From Bdellovibrionales bacterium (lineage in GTDB: Bacteria > Bdellovibrionota > Bdellovibrionia > Bdellovibrionales > UBA1609), in assembly GCA_028819545.1 (NCBI GenBank), contig JAPPLG010000035.1, positions 1 through 32,289 on the forward strand: DNA of 32,289 nucleotides, read 5' to 3'. Both the position numbers and the translations under genes were made by a program. Each line of letters opens with the position of its first letter. Within the stretch, counting starts at the first letter, position 1. The notes under the pieces were generated by a model that was given only the letters and a program-made list of their open reading frames with translations, ran no database searches and had not been told where the DNA came from. Shown here piece after piece: positions 16,023-24,507 of this stretch.

Positions 16023-16868
16023 ATGACAGAAACAAATCTATGGCGCCATGAAGCTTATGCCCAAAACGTCATTTTAAAATTCTTATGTAAAAAAATTTTA
16101 TTCTCAGATCAAAGCCCTTATCAAAAAGTAGAAGTTGTAGAAACAGATTACTTTGGACGTGTCTTATTGAATGATGACATCATTATGATTTGTGAAAAAG
16201 ATGAGTTTGTATACCATGAAATGATTGCTCATGTGCCTTTATTTCTTCATCCCAACCCGGAAAATATATTAATTATTGGAGGAGGAGATGGAGGAACAGC
16301 TAGAGAAGTTTTAAAACATCCTTCAATTAAACTATGTCATATGGTGGAAATTGACCAGATGGTGGTGGATGCATGTAAACTGCATATCCCTCAAACAGCT
16401 GTATCTTTTTTACACCCCAAACTTGACCTAAAAATAGAGGACGGAGTCAAATTTGTCCAAAACAGTAATGAAAAATATGACGTTGTTCTGATTGACTCTA
16501 CAGATCCAGTGGGGCCGGCTGTCCCTTTGTTTGGAGACACATTTTATAAAAACGTATTTAATATTCTAAAAGATGACGGTATTGTAGTTGCCCAGGGAGA
16601 ATCTCCTTTTTATAATCTACCCAGCCAAAAATCTTTAATGAAAATTACAAAAAAACTTTTCCCTATTTCCTGTTTTTATCACTTTGGAAATATGACTTAT
16701 CCCGGAGGTCTTTGGTCATTTCTGCTTGCCTCTAAACAATACCACCCTGTAAAAGACTTTCAAAAATCAAAAATCCCGCAAATGAAATTTCAATACTACA
16801 ATCCGGATATTCATATAGGTGCTTTTGCCACCCCTTCATTCTTAAATAAAATTATCCAGACGTTATAA
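16023..16868 (+). CDS. speE: Spermidine synthase (polyamine aminopropyltransferase)
   Basis: The enzyme transfers an aminopropyl group from decarboxylated SAM to putrescine, giving spermidine. The 281-residue protein has SPYQKVEVVET (31-41), DEFVYHEMIAH (60-70), the nucleotide-binding IIGGGDGGTAREVLKH (84-99), the acidic VEIDQMV, and the catalytic loop IDSTDPVGPA (157-166). The longest frame starts at a TTG (16008) that overlaps GGAGG; that sequence is better read as the Shine-Dalgarno for the ATG at 16023, 8 bases away. No speD or ornithine/arginine decarboxylase gene is nearby. The 3' end overlaps the convergent CCA-transferase gene by six bases. Confidence 0.93.
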   Translation: MTETNLWRHEAYAQNVILKFLCKKILFSDQSPYQKVEVVETDYFGRVLLNDDIIMICEKDEFVYHEMIAHVPLFLHPNPENILIIGGGDGGTAREVLKHPSIKLCHMVEIDQMVVDACKLHIPQTAVSFLHPKLDLKIEDGVKFVQNSNEKYDVVLIDSTDPVGPAVPLFGDTFYKNVFNILKDDGIVVAQGESPFYNLPSQKSLMKITKKLFPISCFYHFGNMTYPGGLWSFLLASKQYHPVKDFQKSKIPQMKFQYYNPDIHIGAFATPSFLNKIIQTL

Positions 16869-18107
16869 GTCCTGATTTTTATATTGATCCAATTGGAATA
16901 AAGCCTCTTTTCTGGATTTGATTAAACCTTCCAGTTGATCATCATAAATTTTTTCCAGCAAAGTGGAAAAAACAGGCCCTTGCTGTATTCCTTTTTGAAT
17001 TAAATCTTCACCATTCAGCCAGGGTTTAGGCAGTTGACCCTCAACTGCTTTTGAACGGTACAACTCCACCAGAGGCTTAAAATTTAGAGCAGAGCCCTGA
17101 TATTTTTGAATATGTTCTGTAAGCTCCATATAAACCAAACCCTCTTTCTGATCCAACAGCCTTAATTTTTTTCCAACTCTAATGTTCTTTTTACAAATAT
17201 CAAAATAAAAAGAAAAAAATCTTTTTATCTGTGATACATTTTCATTTGAAAAACATAAAATAGAATTCTTAAGCAGTTCCTCCAGTAAATCTTTATTTTG
17301 AAATACAATAGGAGCAAATAATAAACTCCACCAAAAGTATAGAGGTTTTTCTAAAACTGCAATATTCCACATATTCTGATCCTTAGAGGACCACTCAGGG
17401 TGTATGAGTTTTAAAAAATTAATTTGTCTCAAATACTTTACAGTCTCCGTAAAACAACCCTGTTTAAAAGTTTTATTCAATTCATCTAAAATTCGCTCTT
17501 TGGAGATACGTTTTAACTGAGGAGTAAACTGTACCATGCTCTCAAGAGTTTGACCCTCTATAGAAAAACCCATCACTATAGCAAAACGAATAGCTCTTAA
17601 AATCCTAAGTTGATCTTCTCCAAATCTTTTTTCTGCAGTCCCTACAGTGCGAATAATTTTATTTCTTAAATCTTCTACACCCTGGACAAAATCCAATATT
17701 TTATTTTCATGCGCATCGTAATATAAAGCATTGATAGTAAAATCTCTTCTTTGAGCATCTTCTTCAATTTGACAAAACTCAACTGACGATGGATGACGGC
17801 CGTCTAAATAAACACCATCTTTTCTGAAAGTAGCAATTTCCACTCCCCGCCCCTTGCCTATTGGAAGCCACACAACGCCAAAAGATTTTCCCACCTCCTT
17901 TGCATAAGGAAACAGAGATAAAATCTGATTTGGATGAGCTGAAGTTGCTATATCAAAATCTTGAGGCGTCTTCTCTAAAAGTCCATCACGAACAGCACCA
18001 CCGGCAATAACACTTTGGTAACCCTTTTTTTGACATTGAGTCAAAATAGAATAAACCTTTCCCCACAGAGGATTTTTCTTAAATATCGCTTCCAATTGAT
18101 GTTGCAT
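16863..18107 (-). CDS. tRNA nucleotidyltransferase / poly(A) polymerase family protein
   Basis: This class II nucleotidyltransferase adds CCA (or A residues) to RNA 3' ends. The 414-residue protein shows VIAGGAVRDGLL (33-44) and DFD (50-52, the metal-binding carboxylates), followed by EIATFRKDG..DGRHPSSVEF, the AQRRDFTINALYYD motif, and the neck segment RFGEDQLRILRAIRFA with the head of the tRNA-binding region. Sequence alone does not fully separate CCA-adding from poly(A)-adding enzymes. The RRDFTINAL and EDxxRxxRAxRF motifs are shared. A good -10 box lies only 7 bases before the ATG, so the mRNA may be leaderless. It converges on speE and diverges from sodB. Confidence 0.88.
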   Translation of the reverse strand: MQHQLEAIFKKNPLWGKVYSILTQCQKKGYQSVIAGGAVRDGLLEKTPQDFDIATSAHPNQILSLFPYAKEVGKSFGVVWLPIGKGRGVEIATFRKDGVYLDGRHPSSVEFCQIEEDAQRRDFTINALYYDAHENKILDFVQGVEDLRNKIIRTVGTAEKRFGEDQLRILRAIRFAIVMGFSIEGQTLESMVQFTPQLKRISKERILDELNKTFKQGCFTETVKYLRQINFLKLIHPEWSSKDQNMWNIAVLEKPLYFWWSLLFAPIVFQNKDLLEELLKNSILCFSNENVSQIKRFFSFYFDICKKNIRVGKKLRLLDQKEGLVYMELTEHIQKYQGSALNFKPLVELYRSKAVEGQLPKPWLNGEDLIQKGIQQGPVFSTLLEKIYDDQLEGLIKSRKEALFQLDQYKNQDL

Positions 18108-18114
18108 TTCCTAT

Positions 18115-18142
18115 ATTATACAGATTAAGTTTAGCTTTACAA
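18115..18142 (-). promoter_or_regulatory. Promoter of the nucleotidyltransferase gene
   Basis: Read on the minus strand, TTGTAA (18142-18137) and TATAAT (18120-18115) are separated by 16 bases, a strong sigma-70-like promoter. Transcription would begin at about 18108, almost at the ATG at 18107. On the plus strand, TTGATG (18095-18100) and TATACA (18117-18122) in the same interval could serve sodB, but that match is weaker. Confidence 0.5.
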
Positions 18143-18154
18143 AAGGAGTTCATC

Positions 18155-18733
18155 ATGGCCGTTTCAATGCCCCCTCTACCCTATGACAAAAAAGCTCTTT
18201 CACCTTATATTTCAGAGCAAACTCTGGAATTTCATTATGGAAAACATCACAAAGGCTATGTAGATAAATTAAATGCACAAATCCAAGGCCAATCCTTCGA
18301 CAAAGCCAGTTTGGAAGAAATTGTAAAAAACAGTCAAGGCGGTCTTTTTAACCTCAGCGCCCAGGCATGGAATCATGAATTTTACTGGAACTGTCTTTCT
18401 GCTCCAAGTCAAAATTTCATACCTAAAGAACTTCAAGATGCATTAGAAAAAGACTTTGGTTCAGTAGAGACTTTTCAATCTCAATTTACAAAAGAAGCCC
18501 TAGCACATTTTGGTTCGGGTTGGGCCTGGCTTGTCAGACAAGACAGCAAATTACAGGTCATCTCCACTCACGATGCAGACACCCCTCTTGCTCATGGGGC
18601 TGTTCCTCTAATGACCTGTGATGTATGGGAGCATGCTTATTATCTGGATTATCAAAATAATAGAGCCAAGTATGTGGAAAATTTTTGGAAAATTATCAAT
18701 TGGAATTTCATTTACAAAAATTACTCATCCTAA
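18155..18733 (+). CDS. sodB: Superoxide dismutase, iron type
   Basis: The enzyme dismutates superoxide to oxygen and peroxide. The 192-residue protein has all four metal ligands: His27 (HYGKHH), His74 (AWNHEFYW), Asp156 and His160 (CDVWEHAYYLDY). Gln70 in SAQAWNH is the residue that marks Fe-type enzymes; Mn enzymes place Gln later. GSGWAWL (120-126) agrees. There is no signal peptide, so it is cytoplasmic. AAAGGAG 8 bases before the ATG is a strong ribosome-binding site. hisS follows after 15 bases and is probably cotranscribed. No Fur box was seen upstream. Confidence 0.95.
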   Translation: MAVSMPPLPYDKKALSPYISEQTLEFHYGKHHKGYVDKLNAQIQGQSFDKASLEEIVKNSQGGLFNLSAQAWNHEFYWNCLSAPSQNFIPKELQDALEKDFGSVETFQSQFTKEALAHFGSGWAWLVRQDSKLQVISTHDADTPLAHGAVPLMTCDVWEHAYYLDYQNNRAKYVENFWKIINWNFIYKNYSS

Positions 18734-18748
18734 TGTTTTGAACCCTGT

Positions 18749-19996
18749 ATGAACACAACTCAAAAAAACTATTCTTTACAGCCTCTGAGAGGAATGAAAG
18801 ATCATCTGCCTTCAGAACAAGAAAGATACCGTCAAATTCAAAATATTTGTATTCAAACAGCTCAATGTTTTCGCTATCAGGAAGTCTCCACCCCTTTAAT
18901 TGAAAACATAGAAATATTTTCCAAAACTGTAGGAGAAGATATTATTGGCAAAGAACTCTATCAATTTAAAGACAAAGGAGACAACTCGGTTGCTTTAAGA
19001 CCGGAGGGTACAGCCGGCATTGTACGTCTAGCTCTAAACGCCAATCTATTGACCTCACTCCCTCTTCGTCTCTGTTATCACGGGCCTATGTTTCGTTATG
19101 AACGCCCCCAAAAAGGAAGATTTCGCCAGTTCCATCAATGTGGTGTTGAATTTTTTGGAGAAAAATCCCCTCAAGCAGAGTTAGAGATCATTCAAATGGC
19201 TGATATGATTTTAAAAAAGCTAAATATCCAAACGAAACTTCTGATCAACACCATAGGAGATGAGGAAAGTCGAAGACATTATAAAACAGCTTTGGTGCAA
19301 TACCTAAAGCCTTTTCAAAAAGAATTAAGCCCCGAAAGCCAAACAAGACTGTTAAAAAACCCATTAAGAATTTTGGATTCCAAATCTACACAAGACAAAA
19401 AAATTCTTGAAAGCGCTCCTCTTCCCAAAAACTTTTTAAATAAAAATTCAAAAATATTTTACGACCAAGTGCTGTCTTTACTGAGTAAAAACAATATTTC
19501 CTGCCAACAAACAGATTTTTTAGTGCGAGGACTGGATTATTATTCAGACACTGTATTTGAGTTTACCAGCTCCGAATTGGGCGCTCAAAATGCTGTTTTA
19601 GCCGGAGGCAGATACGACCAACTGATTGAAATGATGGGGGGACGCCCCTGCCCGGCAATCGGCTGGGCTTGTGGACTGGAAAGACTGGCTCTGCTCTCCT
19701 CTTTGGAATCTGTTCAAAAACTCACAGTTGCTGTACTCAGCACAAGCGAAGAGCTTAATGATACAGCTTTCAAAATAGCTTCTGATCTACGTTTCCAGGG
19801 TTTCATCGTTTATCTGCCTAATATGCAAAATCCATTTAAAAAACAAATGAAGACGGCTCATAAAGCATCCTGCTCACATGTTTTAATTCTAGGAACTGAA
19901 GAGTGGAAAGAAGGAAAAATTATTCTAAAAAATATGAAAACAGGGCAACAAACACTTCTCGACAAAAACCTAAATCACTTCAAATTAAGCCCATAA
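18749..19996 (+). CDS. hisS: Histidyl-tRNA synthetase
   Basis: This class II aminoacyl-tRNA synthetase charges tRNA-His. The 415-residue protein shows motif 1 near GMKDHLPSEQERY, LRPEGTAGIVRLAL, motif 2 (PMFRYERPQKGRFRQFHQCGVEFFG), the two HisRS signatures LVRGLDYYSDTVFEF and AVLAGGRYDQLIEMMGG, motif 3 (PAIGWACGLERLAL), and a C-terminal anticodon-binding domain. Length matches bacterial HisRS. No clear Shine-Dalgarno precedes the ATG; it probably relies on the closely spaced sodB upstream. No hairpin terminator is obvious in the 216 bases that follow. Confidence 0.96.
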   Translation: MNTTQKNYSLQPLRGMKDHLPSEQERYRQIQNICIQTAQCFRYQEVSTPLIENIEIFSKTVGEDIIGKELYQFKDKGDNSVALRPEGTAGIVRLALNANLLTSLPLRLCYHGPMFRYERPQKGRFRQFHQCGVEFFGEKSPQAELEIIQMADMILKKLNIQTKLLINTIGDEESRRHYKTALVQYLKPFQKELSPESQTRLLKNPLRILDSKSTQDKKILESAPLPKNFLNKNSKIFYDQVLSLLSKNNISCQQTDFLVRGLDYYSDTVFEFTSSELGAQNAVLAGGRYDQLIEMMGGRPCPAIGWACGLERLALLSSLESVQKLTVAVLSTSEELNDTAFKIASDLRFQGFIVYLPNMQNPFKKQMKTAHKASCSHVLILGTEEWKEGKIILKNMKTGQQTLLDKNLNHFKLSP

Positions 19997-20095
19997 TATA
20001 TTCTTAAGAGACTGCTTTAACATACAGCTCTTTTTCAAGACGTTTAGCTGAATTATATCAATAAGAAACAGTTTTAACTATTTCTATGAATATTC

Positions 20096-20123
20096 TTGCA
20101 TAAAACAAAAAAAATACTATAAT
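20096..20123 (+). promoter_or_regulatory. Promoter of the secreted acidic protein gene
   Basis: TTGCAT (20096-20101) and TATAAT (20118-20123), spaced by 16 bases, form a strong sigma-70-like promoter. Transcription from about 20130 would leave an 80-base leader ending in an extended Shine-Dalgarno (AAAGGAGGGG) before the ATG at 20213. The leader shows no recognised riboswitch. Confidence 0.55.
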
Positions 20124-20212
20124 CATTTTGCTCTTTTTCCCGTCCAGTGCTTAATTTTTTGGCATCGCTGTCGATAAGATAAAAAGTAAAAAAATAAAGG
20201 AGGGGTCAAATT

Positions 20213-20743
20213 ATGCTCAAAACATGTCTGTTTATAACTGTTCTATTATTAAGTATGAATACATTTGCGGAATCCAATGCTCCAATAGAAGAAGGGCCAT
20301 TTCTTGACGGATTTTTTACTGAAGGTACTGCCAGCCCTTACCACATATTGAATGATCCAGACTATGCTTTTGAAAAATTTGATTTAGATATTTTAGAAAG
20401 AAAGACAAATACAAATACAGAGCCAGAGTTAGCAGAAGTTGAAGTAAGTAACTGCAATCACAACAAAAGAACCAGAAGACCAGAGTCTTTTACCGCAGAA
20501 ATAGACAACACATATGATGAGTTAGTGCAAAACCTGGATGATGTACCTGCAGAAGAGATCTTAGAAACTATTGCTTACCGGTATATGACTGATAGAGACA
20601 ATGTTGCATTTTCAGGATATAGAGCAATTGAACCTGAAGAATGTGATGAAGAGCACACTATTGATCCTATTTATAATCATTTAAACACTATTTATGATGA
20701 AGAAAATATTCGTTACGTTAACTCTAATTATTATGTTTACTAA
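20213..20743 (+). CDS. Secreted acidic protein of unknown function
   Basis: No family was recognised. The 176-residue precursor has a clear Sec signal peptide (MLKTCLFITVLLLSMNTFA, cleavage after Ala19). The mature part is strongly acidic and Asn/Tyr-rich, ends in a Tyr-rich tail (NSNYYVY), and has two cysteines (about 81 and 144) that could form one disulfide. One basic patch (NHNKRTRRP) breaks the acidic stretch. There is no lipobox and no membrane segment after the signal, so it is periplasmic or released. The near-consensus promoter and extended ribosome-binding site suggest high expression. Its stop overlaps the convergent actF end by four bases. Confidence 0.75.
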   Translation: MLKTCLFITVLLLSMNTFAESNAPIEEGPFLDGFFTEGTASPYHILNDPDYAFEKFDLDILERKTNTNTEPELAEVEVSNCNHNKRTRRPESFTAEIDNTYDELVQNLDDVPAEEILETIAYRYMTDRDNVAFSGYRAIEPEECDEEHTIDPIYNHLNTIYDEENIRYVNSNYYVY

Positions 20744-21927
20744 TAGGTCACATGATGATCTGTAGATTTTTGCTCCATAGGGTCTTTTAAAGGCAGTGCC
20801 GGATATTTAGAGAAAAATTTAAAAATAGAATATAGAAATAAACCAAGAAACCCAATAAAAAATCCAAGGTCTAATAAATCCCAACGAAGCACTTCCTCAC
20901 TCACAGAAGGGTAAACCAGCCAATAAATATCCACATACTGCATAATTAAAATTAAAATGCTCATCACTGAAACTGCGACATAATTTCTTTTCACCCATCT
21001 TGGAAGAAGACAAATAAAAGGCACTGCAAATTTAAAAACAATTAAAGCAATAGAAACCCACATCCAAGGCTCTTTGGACCTTGGAATAAAAAATGTCGTC
21101 TCTTCAGGCAGGTTGGCATACCATATAAGCATATACTGGCTGAATGCAATGTAAGCCCAAAACAAAGTAATACCCATCAAAAATTTACCCAAGTCATGCA
21201 GATGATCTTTTGTAATACGGCCTTTAGATCTTGGAATCATGTAAATAGTCAATAAAATCATCCCTGCCAGCGCAGATTGAAAAGCTCCTGCGAAAGTATA
21301 AACCCCAAAGATAGTGGAAAACCAATGGGCATCCAGACTCATCAGCAAATCCACACTTAGAAAAGAAAAAGATAAGGCAAAAAATAATAGAAAACCTACA
21401 GAATATCTTGTCAATTTTTCCATCCACTGAAGCTGGCCGTCTTTATCCTGAGAGTGAGAAAGTTTAATAAATTTTTTATAAAAAAACAGCCAACCGGCAA
21501 AAAACACAGCTAAACGAATAAGAAAAAACGGCACATTAAGATAAGCAGTTTTTCCCATTAAGATGGGATCATTTTCAACATGGCTGGGATGAAACCATTC
21601 ATATAAATATTGACCATAATACACTAAAGGCACAAGCAATAGGACGGAAAGAGGCAAATATGCTGTCATGGATTCCATCATTCTCCTCAAATTGACGCTC
21701 CAGACAGCTCCGGTTACATATTGTACAGACAAGAAAAATAAAGCTCCTAAAGAAAGAAATAAAAAGTAAACAAAAGGCACCAAATATGAAGCCGCTGTCT
21801 TCTGAGAGTCTTCAAGCAGAAAACTGCCTAATAAAGTCAAAACACCCAAGAACATAAAAACAATGCTGAGTTTCCGAATGAAAGGAGATTGTTTTATATT
21901 TATAGATTCTTCATTTTTACTCATCAT
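20740..21927 (-). CDS. actF: Alternative complex III subunit ActF (quinol-binding membrane subunit)
   Basis: This is an integral membrane subunit of ACIII, a quinol:cytochrome c (or cupredoxin) oxidoreductase. The 395-residue protein has about ten hydrophobic helices. Segments typical of ActF include the MSLDAHWFSTIFGVYTFAG region, FWAYIAFSQYMLIWYANLPEET and the last helix pair ending near LYSIFKFF. Like ActC it is distantly related to the NrfD/PsrC membrane fold. It is the last gene of the act operon. The start overlaps the actE stop (two adjacent ATGs at 21927 and 21924). No cytochrome oxidase gene follows; the next gene is convergent. Confidence 0.9.
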   Translation of the reverse strand: MMSKNEESINIKQSPFIRKLSIVFMFLGVLTLLGSFLLEDSQKTAASYLVPFVYFLFLSLGALFFLSVQYVTGAVWSVNLRRMMESMTAYLPLSVLLLVPLVYYGQYLYEWFHPSHVENDPILMGKTAYLNVPFFLIRLAVFFAGWLFFYKKFIKLSHSQDKDGQLQWMEKLTRYSVGFLLFFALSFSFLSVDLLMSLDAHWFSTIFGVYTFAGAFQSALAGMILLTIYMIPRSKGRITKDHLHDLGKFLMGITLFWAYIAFSQYMLIWYANLPEETTFFIPRSKEPWMWVSIALIVFKFAVPFICLLPRWVKRNYVAVSVMSILILIMQYVDIYWLVYPSVSEEVLRWDLLDLGFFIGFLGLFLYSIFKFFSKYPALPLKDPMEQKSTDHHVTY

Positions 21928-22469
21928 AATGGCGCCGCCTTTTGTAAAGTTCGAATATAATTAATTAGAGCCCACCTGAACTTCGGATCTCTGACCTGCA
22001 TACGATAAGCTCCCATCATCCCCTGCCCTTCATAAATAATATGGTACATTTGAGCATCAGAAAGGTCTTTTGCTTTTTGCACCAATAGAGAAGGAGGCAG
22101 AACAATCATACTGTTTTTCATTGGACCTTCGCCATCCGCTTTTTCTCCATGACAATAAATACAGGCTTTTTGATAGTGGCGTTTGCCTATAAGAATAATT
22201 TCTGTGGAATAATTTTCTTTTATAGGGTTTTTTAAATTTTGAATTGCTGAATCCAAATCACCCTTATGAGGATAATATTCCTGATTTAAAGCATAAGTGC
22301 CTTCGGGAGGCATACGCACTCCTATTTCCCCTTCTTTTCTTTGAGCTTTAACTGCAGGCTGTTTCATCATACCTTGAATCCACTCAATATTTGTACGGTC
22401 TTCCCCGGCCGTACATCCTACAGCAACCAAACATATAAAAATGAAATCTCTTACAGTTTTTTTATTCAT
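21924..22469 (-). CDS. actE: Alternative complex III subunit ActE (monohaem cytochrome c lipoprotein)
   Basis: The 181-residue precursor has a lipoprotein signal peptide (FIFICLVAVGC, lipid-modified Cys19) and one class I cytochrome c domain with CIYCH at 103-107. The likely distal Met ligand lies in GQGMMGAY (Met151 or 152). The RMPPEGTYAL segment (52-61) is characteristic of ActE. It works on the periplasmic face and passes electrons towards the terminal acceptor. Its ATG directly follows the stop codon of the small lipoprotein frame upstream (TAAATG), so the two are tightly coupled. Haem attachment would depend on ResB and CcsA encoded at the operon's head. Confidence 0.93.
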   Translation of the reverse strand: MNKKTVRDFIFICLVAVGCTAGEDRTNIEWIQGMMKQPAVKAQRKEGEIGVRMPPEGTYALNQEYYPHKGDLDSAIQNLKNPIKENYSTEIILIGKRHYQKACIYCHGEKADGEGPMKNSMIVLPPSLLVQKAKDLSDAQMYHIIYEGQGMMGAYRMQVRDPKFRWALINYIRTLQKAAPL

Positions 22470-22586
22470 TTATCTTACATCCTCTATCCACATAAATCGA
22501 TGCGAAGGTTTGTAAATCGTTGTACAAGCAGAAGAGAATATCAATATAAATATTAAATAATAAATTTTTTTCAATACTATTAACAT
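22470..22586 (-). CDS. Small predicted lipoprotein (38 residues) within the ACIII operon
   Basis: This short frame fills the actD-actE gap: ATG at 22586, stop at 22472-22470 directly abutting the actE ATG. AAAAGGAG seven bases before the ATG is an excellent Shine-Dalgarno. The peptide has two Lys (6, 7), a hydrophobic core (IYYLIFILIF, 8-17) and a perfect-looking lipobox SSAC with Cys21, leaving an 18-residue mature lipopeptide ending in FMWIEDVR. It would be a periplasm-facing, lipid-anchored peptide. Its place between two ACIII subunits suggests an accessory or assembly subunit; some ACIII complexes carry extra small subunits. Homology could not be tested. A lipoprotein signal by chance together with the RBS and exact spacing is unlikely. 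Confidence 0.65.
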   Translation of the reverse strand: MLIVLKKIYYLIFILIFSSACTTIYKPSHRFMWIEDVR

Positions 22587-22600
22587 TAGTTTTCTCCTTT

Positions 22601-23155
22601 TTAAAAAGAACCAGTTAAAACTTTTTCCACACCAAGTTGTTCAAAAATTTGTCTCACCTCAGTTTCCGAGTTCTGTTCTGCCGGACAATAAAGAGCAAAC
22701 TTATGGCTGGTCAAATCCTTATCCAAAATAGGAGGGTTGACCCGTGGCAAATCACAGGCATAAAACAATGCCGCAACAGAGGCTAAAGCAGAAAATAAAA
22801 CTGTACACTCAAACATCACGGGGATAAAAGCCGGAAGTGAAAAGAAAGGCTTACCGCCAATAATCAAAGGCCAACTGACCACTGAAGTATAATAAGTCAA
22901 TGCCAGTCCTGCTGATAATCCAATCAACCCAAAAATAAATGTCACCCAGGGTATCCAAGATCTTTTGATATTTAAAATTTGCTCCAAACCATGTACAGGA
23001 TAAGGTGTAATGGCATCCAGGTCTTTAATTCCCTTGGCCTCCCGAGCCGCTTTTAAAAAAGAACTCTCATCTTCAAAGAAAGCCACAATAACCTCCTTCG
23101 GAGGAGCTGAATCTCTCGATAAAATATGCAAAATATTTTTCATTCGCTCTCTCAT
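22601..23155 (-). CDS. actD: Alternative complex III subunit ActD (DUF3341)
   Basis: The 184-residue protein matches the DUF3341 family: an N-terminal ferredoxin-like cytoplasmic part (EVIVAFFEDESSFLKAAREAK, then DLDAITPYPVHGLEQIL), two membrane helices (about 67-90 and 108-130) separated by the GGKPFFSLPAFIPVMFE segment typical of the family, and a C-terminal part (FALYCPAE...). It anchors and stabilises ACIII in the membrane; it has no cofactor. The ATG at 23155 overlaps the actC stop; an ATG at 23143 is an alternative. Fourteen bases separate it from the small lipoprotein. Confidence 0.92.
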   Translation of the reverse strand: MRERMKNILHILSRDSAPPKEVIVAFFEDESSFLKAAREAKGIKDLDAITPYPVHGLEQILNIKRSWIPWVTFIFGLIGLSAGLALTYYTSVVSWPLIIGGKPFFSLPAFIPVMFECTVLFSALASVAALFYACDLPRVNPPILDKDLTSHKFALYCPAEQNSETEVRQIFEQLGVEKVLTGSF

Positions 23156-24507
23156 TCCTTATGAACCGCCGTTGGTTTAACTTCTGCAATGGAAATAGCC
23201 GGCAATGTACGCATATAAAGCAAAAATAAAGTGAGAAACATTCCAAAGCTTCCAATCAATGCTCCAAAATCATAAAATGTCATATTAAAGGAACCCCAGT
23301 TGGCCGGCAAAAAGTCTCGATGTAAAGACGTTACTACAATCACATATCTTTCAAACCACATCCCCACATTTACTAAAATGGAAACCACAAACATCACAGG
23401 TATAGAACGGCGGAATTTCTTAAACCAAAACAACTGTGGAATAATCACATTACAAGACATCATAATCCAGTAAGACCAGGCATAGGGCCCTGTAATACGA
23501 TTTTTAAAAGCAAACTGTTCATAAGGAGATCCCGAATACCAGGCTATAAACAATTCAGATAAATAAGCATAGCCCACCAGCATACCGGTGACCATAATAA
23601 TCTTGTTCATGGCTTCCATATGATTGATTGTAATGTAATCTTTAAACTGAGGAACAAAAACTCTCACCAAACACATCAAAGTGACAACCATTCCAAATCC
23701 CGAAAAAATAGCTCCGGCAACAAAGTAAGGGGGGAAAATGGTCGTATGCCACCCAGGCAAACTGGCTACAGCAAAGTCAAAAGAAATAACACTATGAACA
23801 GAAAGAACCAGTGGAGTGGAGATAGCCGCAAGAATCATATAAGTCATTTCATAGTGACTCCAATGGCGGGCTGTCCCTCTCCAACCCAAAGACAAAATAC
23901 CATAAATAAATTTTCGGACTTTATTCGTCGCTCGATCTCTCAAAGTTGCTAAATCCGGCACCATCCCCACATACCAAAATACAATAGAAACTGTTGCATA
24001 AGTGGAAATTGCAAAAACGTCCCACAAAAGAGGAGATCTAAAATTCACCCATAAAGATCCTCTTTGATTGGGATAAGGCAAAAGCCAATAAGCCAGCCAG
24101 GGTCTGCCCGTATGAAGCAAGGGAAATAAGGCCGCTGTCATAACTGCAAAAACAGTCATGGCCTCTGCTGTTCTGGCAATCGATGTTCTCCACTTCTGTC
24201 GAAATAAAAATAAAATAGCAGAAATTAACGTACCGGCATGTCCAATACCAATCCAAAACACCAGGTTGATAATGTCCACCCCCCAGCCTACAGGATGATT
24301 AACCGCCATAAGCCCCATGCCTACAACCACAATGGTGCCCATCACAATCAAGTAAAAAATAAAAAGAGTTTTTGCTCCAGCTAATGTCAAAAGATAGCGA
24401 ACACCAGGGATCTTCTCTGTTAAAACACTAATGTCTTCTGTAATTTGTTTGAGAGTTTTATTTCCCAAAATTAAAGAAGATTGTTTTTCTTTATGAGGTG
24501 AGTTCAT
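23152..24507 (-). CDS. actC: Alternative complex III subunit ActC (NrfD/PsrC-like quinol-oxidising subunit)
   Basis: This integral membrane protein of 451 residues has about ten helices in the NrfD/PsrC fold. It is thought to oxidise the quinol on the periplasmic side and hand electrons to the Fe-S clusters of ActB. Family-like segments are WGVDIINLVFWIGIGHAGTLISAIL, MTVFAVMTAALFPLLHTGRPWLAYWLLPYPN and SVISFDFAVASLPGWHTTIFPPYFVAGAIFSG, with conserved Asp, His and Arg. Start overlaps the actB stop by four bases and its stop overlaps actD, so actB-actC-actD are translationally coupled. Confidence 0.95.
   Translation of the reverse strand: MNSPHKEKQSSLILGNKTLKQITEDISVLTEKIPGVRYLLTLAGAKTLFIFYLIVMGTIVVVGMGLMAVNHPVGWGVDIINLVFWIGIGHAGTLISAILFLFRQKWRTSIARTAEAMTVFAVMTAALFPLLHTGRPWLAYWLLPYPNQRGSLWVNFRSPLLWDVFAISTYATVSIVFWYVGMVPDLATLRDRATNKVRKFIYGILSLGWRGTARHWSHYEMTYMILAAISTPLVLSVHSVISFDFAVASLPGWHTTIFPPYFVAGAIFSGFGMVVTLMCLVRVFVPQFKDYITINHMEAMNKIIMVTGMLVGYAYLSELFIAWYSGSPYEQFAFKNRITGPYAWSYWIMMSCNVIIPQLFWFKKFRRSIPVMFVVSILVNVGMWFERYVIVVTSLHRDFLPANWGSFNMTFYDFGALIGSFGMFLTLFLLYMRTLPAISIAEVKPTAVHKE

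Noticed and set aside
19997-20095. Possible tRNA or terminator after hisS
   Set aside because: No cloverleaf arms or GC-rich stem with T-run could be found; the interval is AT-rich without recognisable structure.
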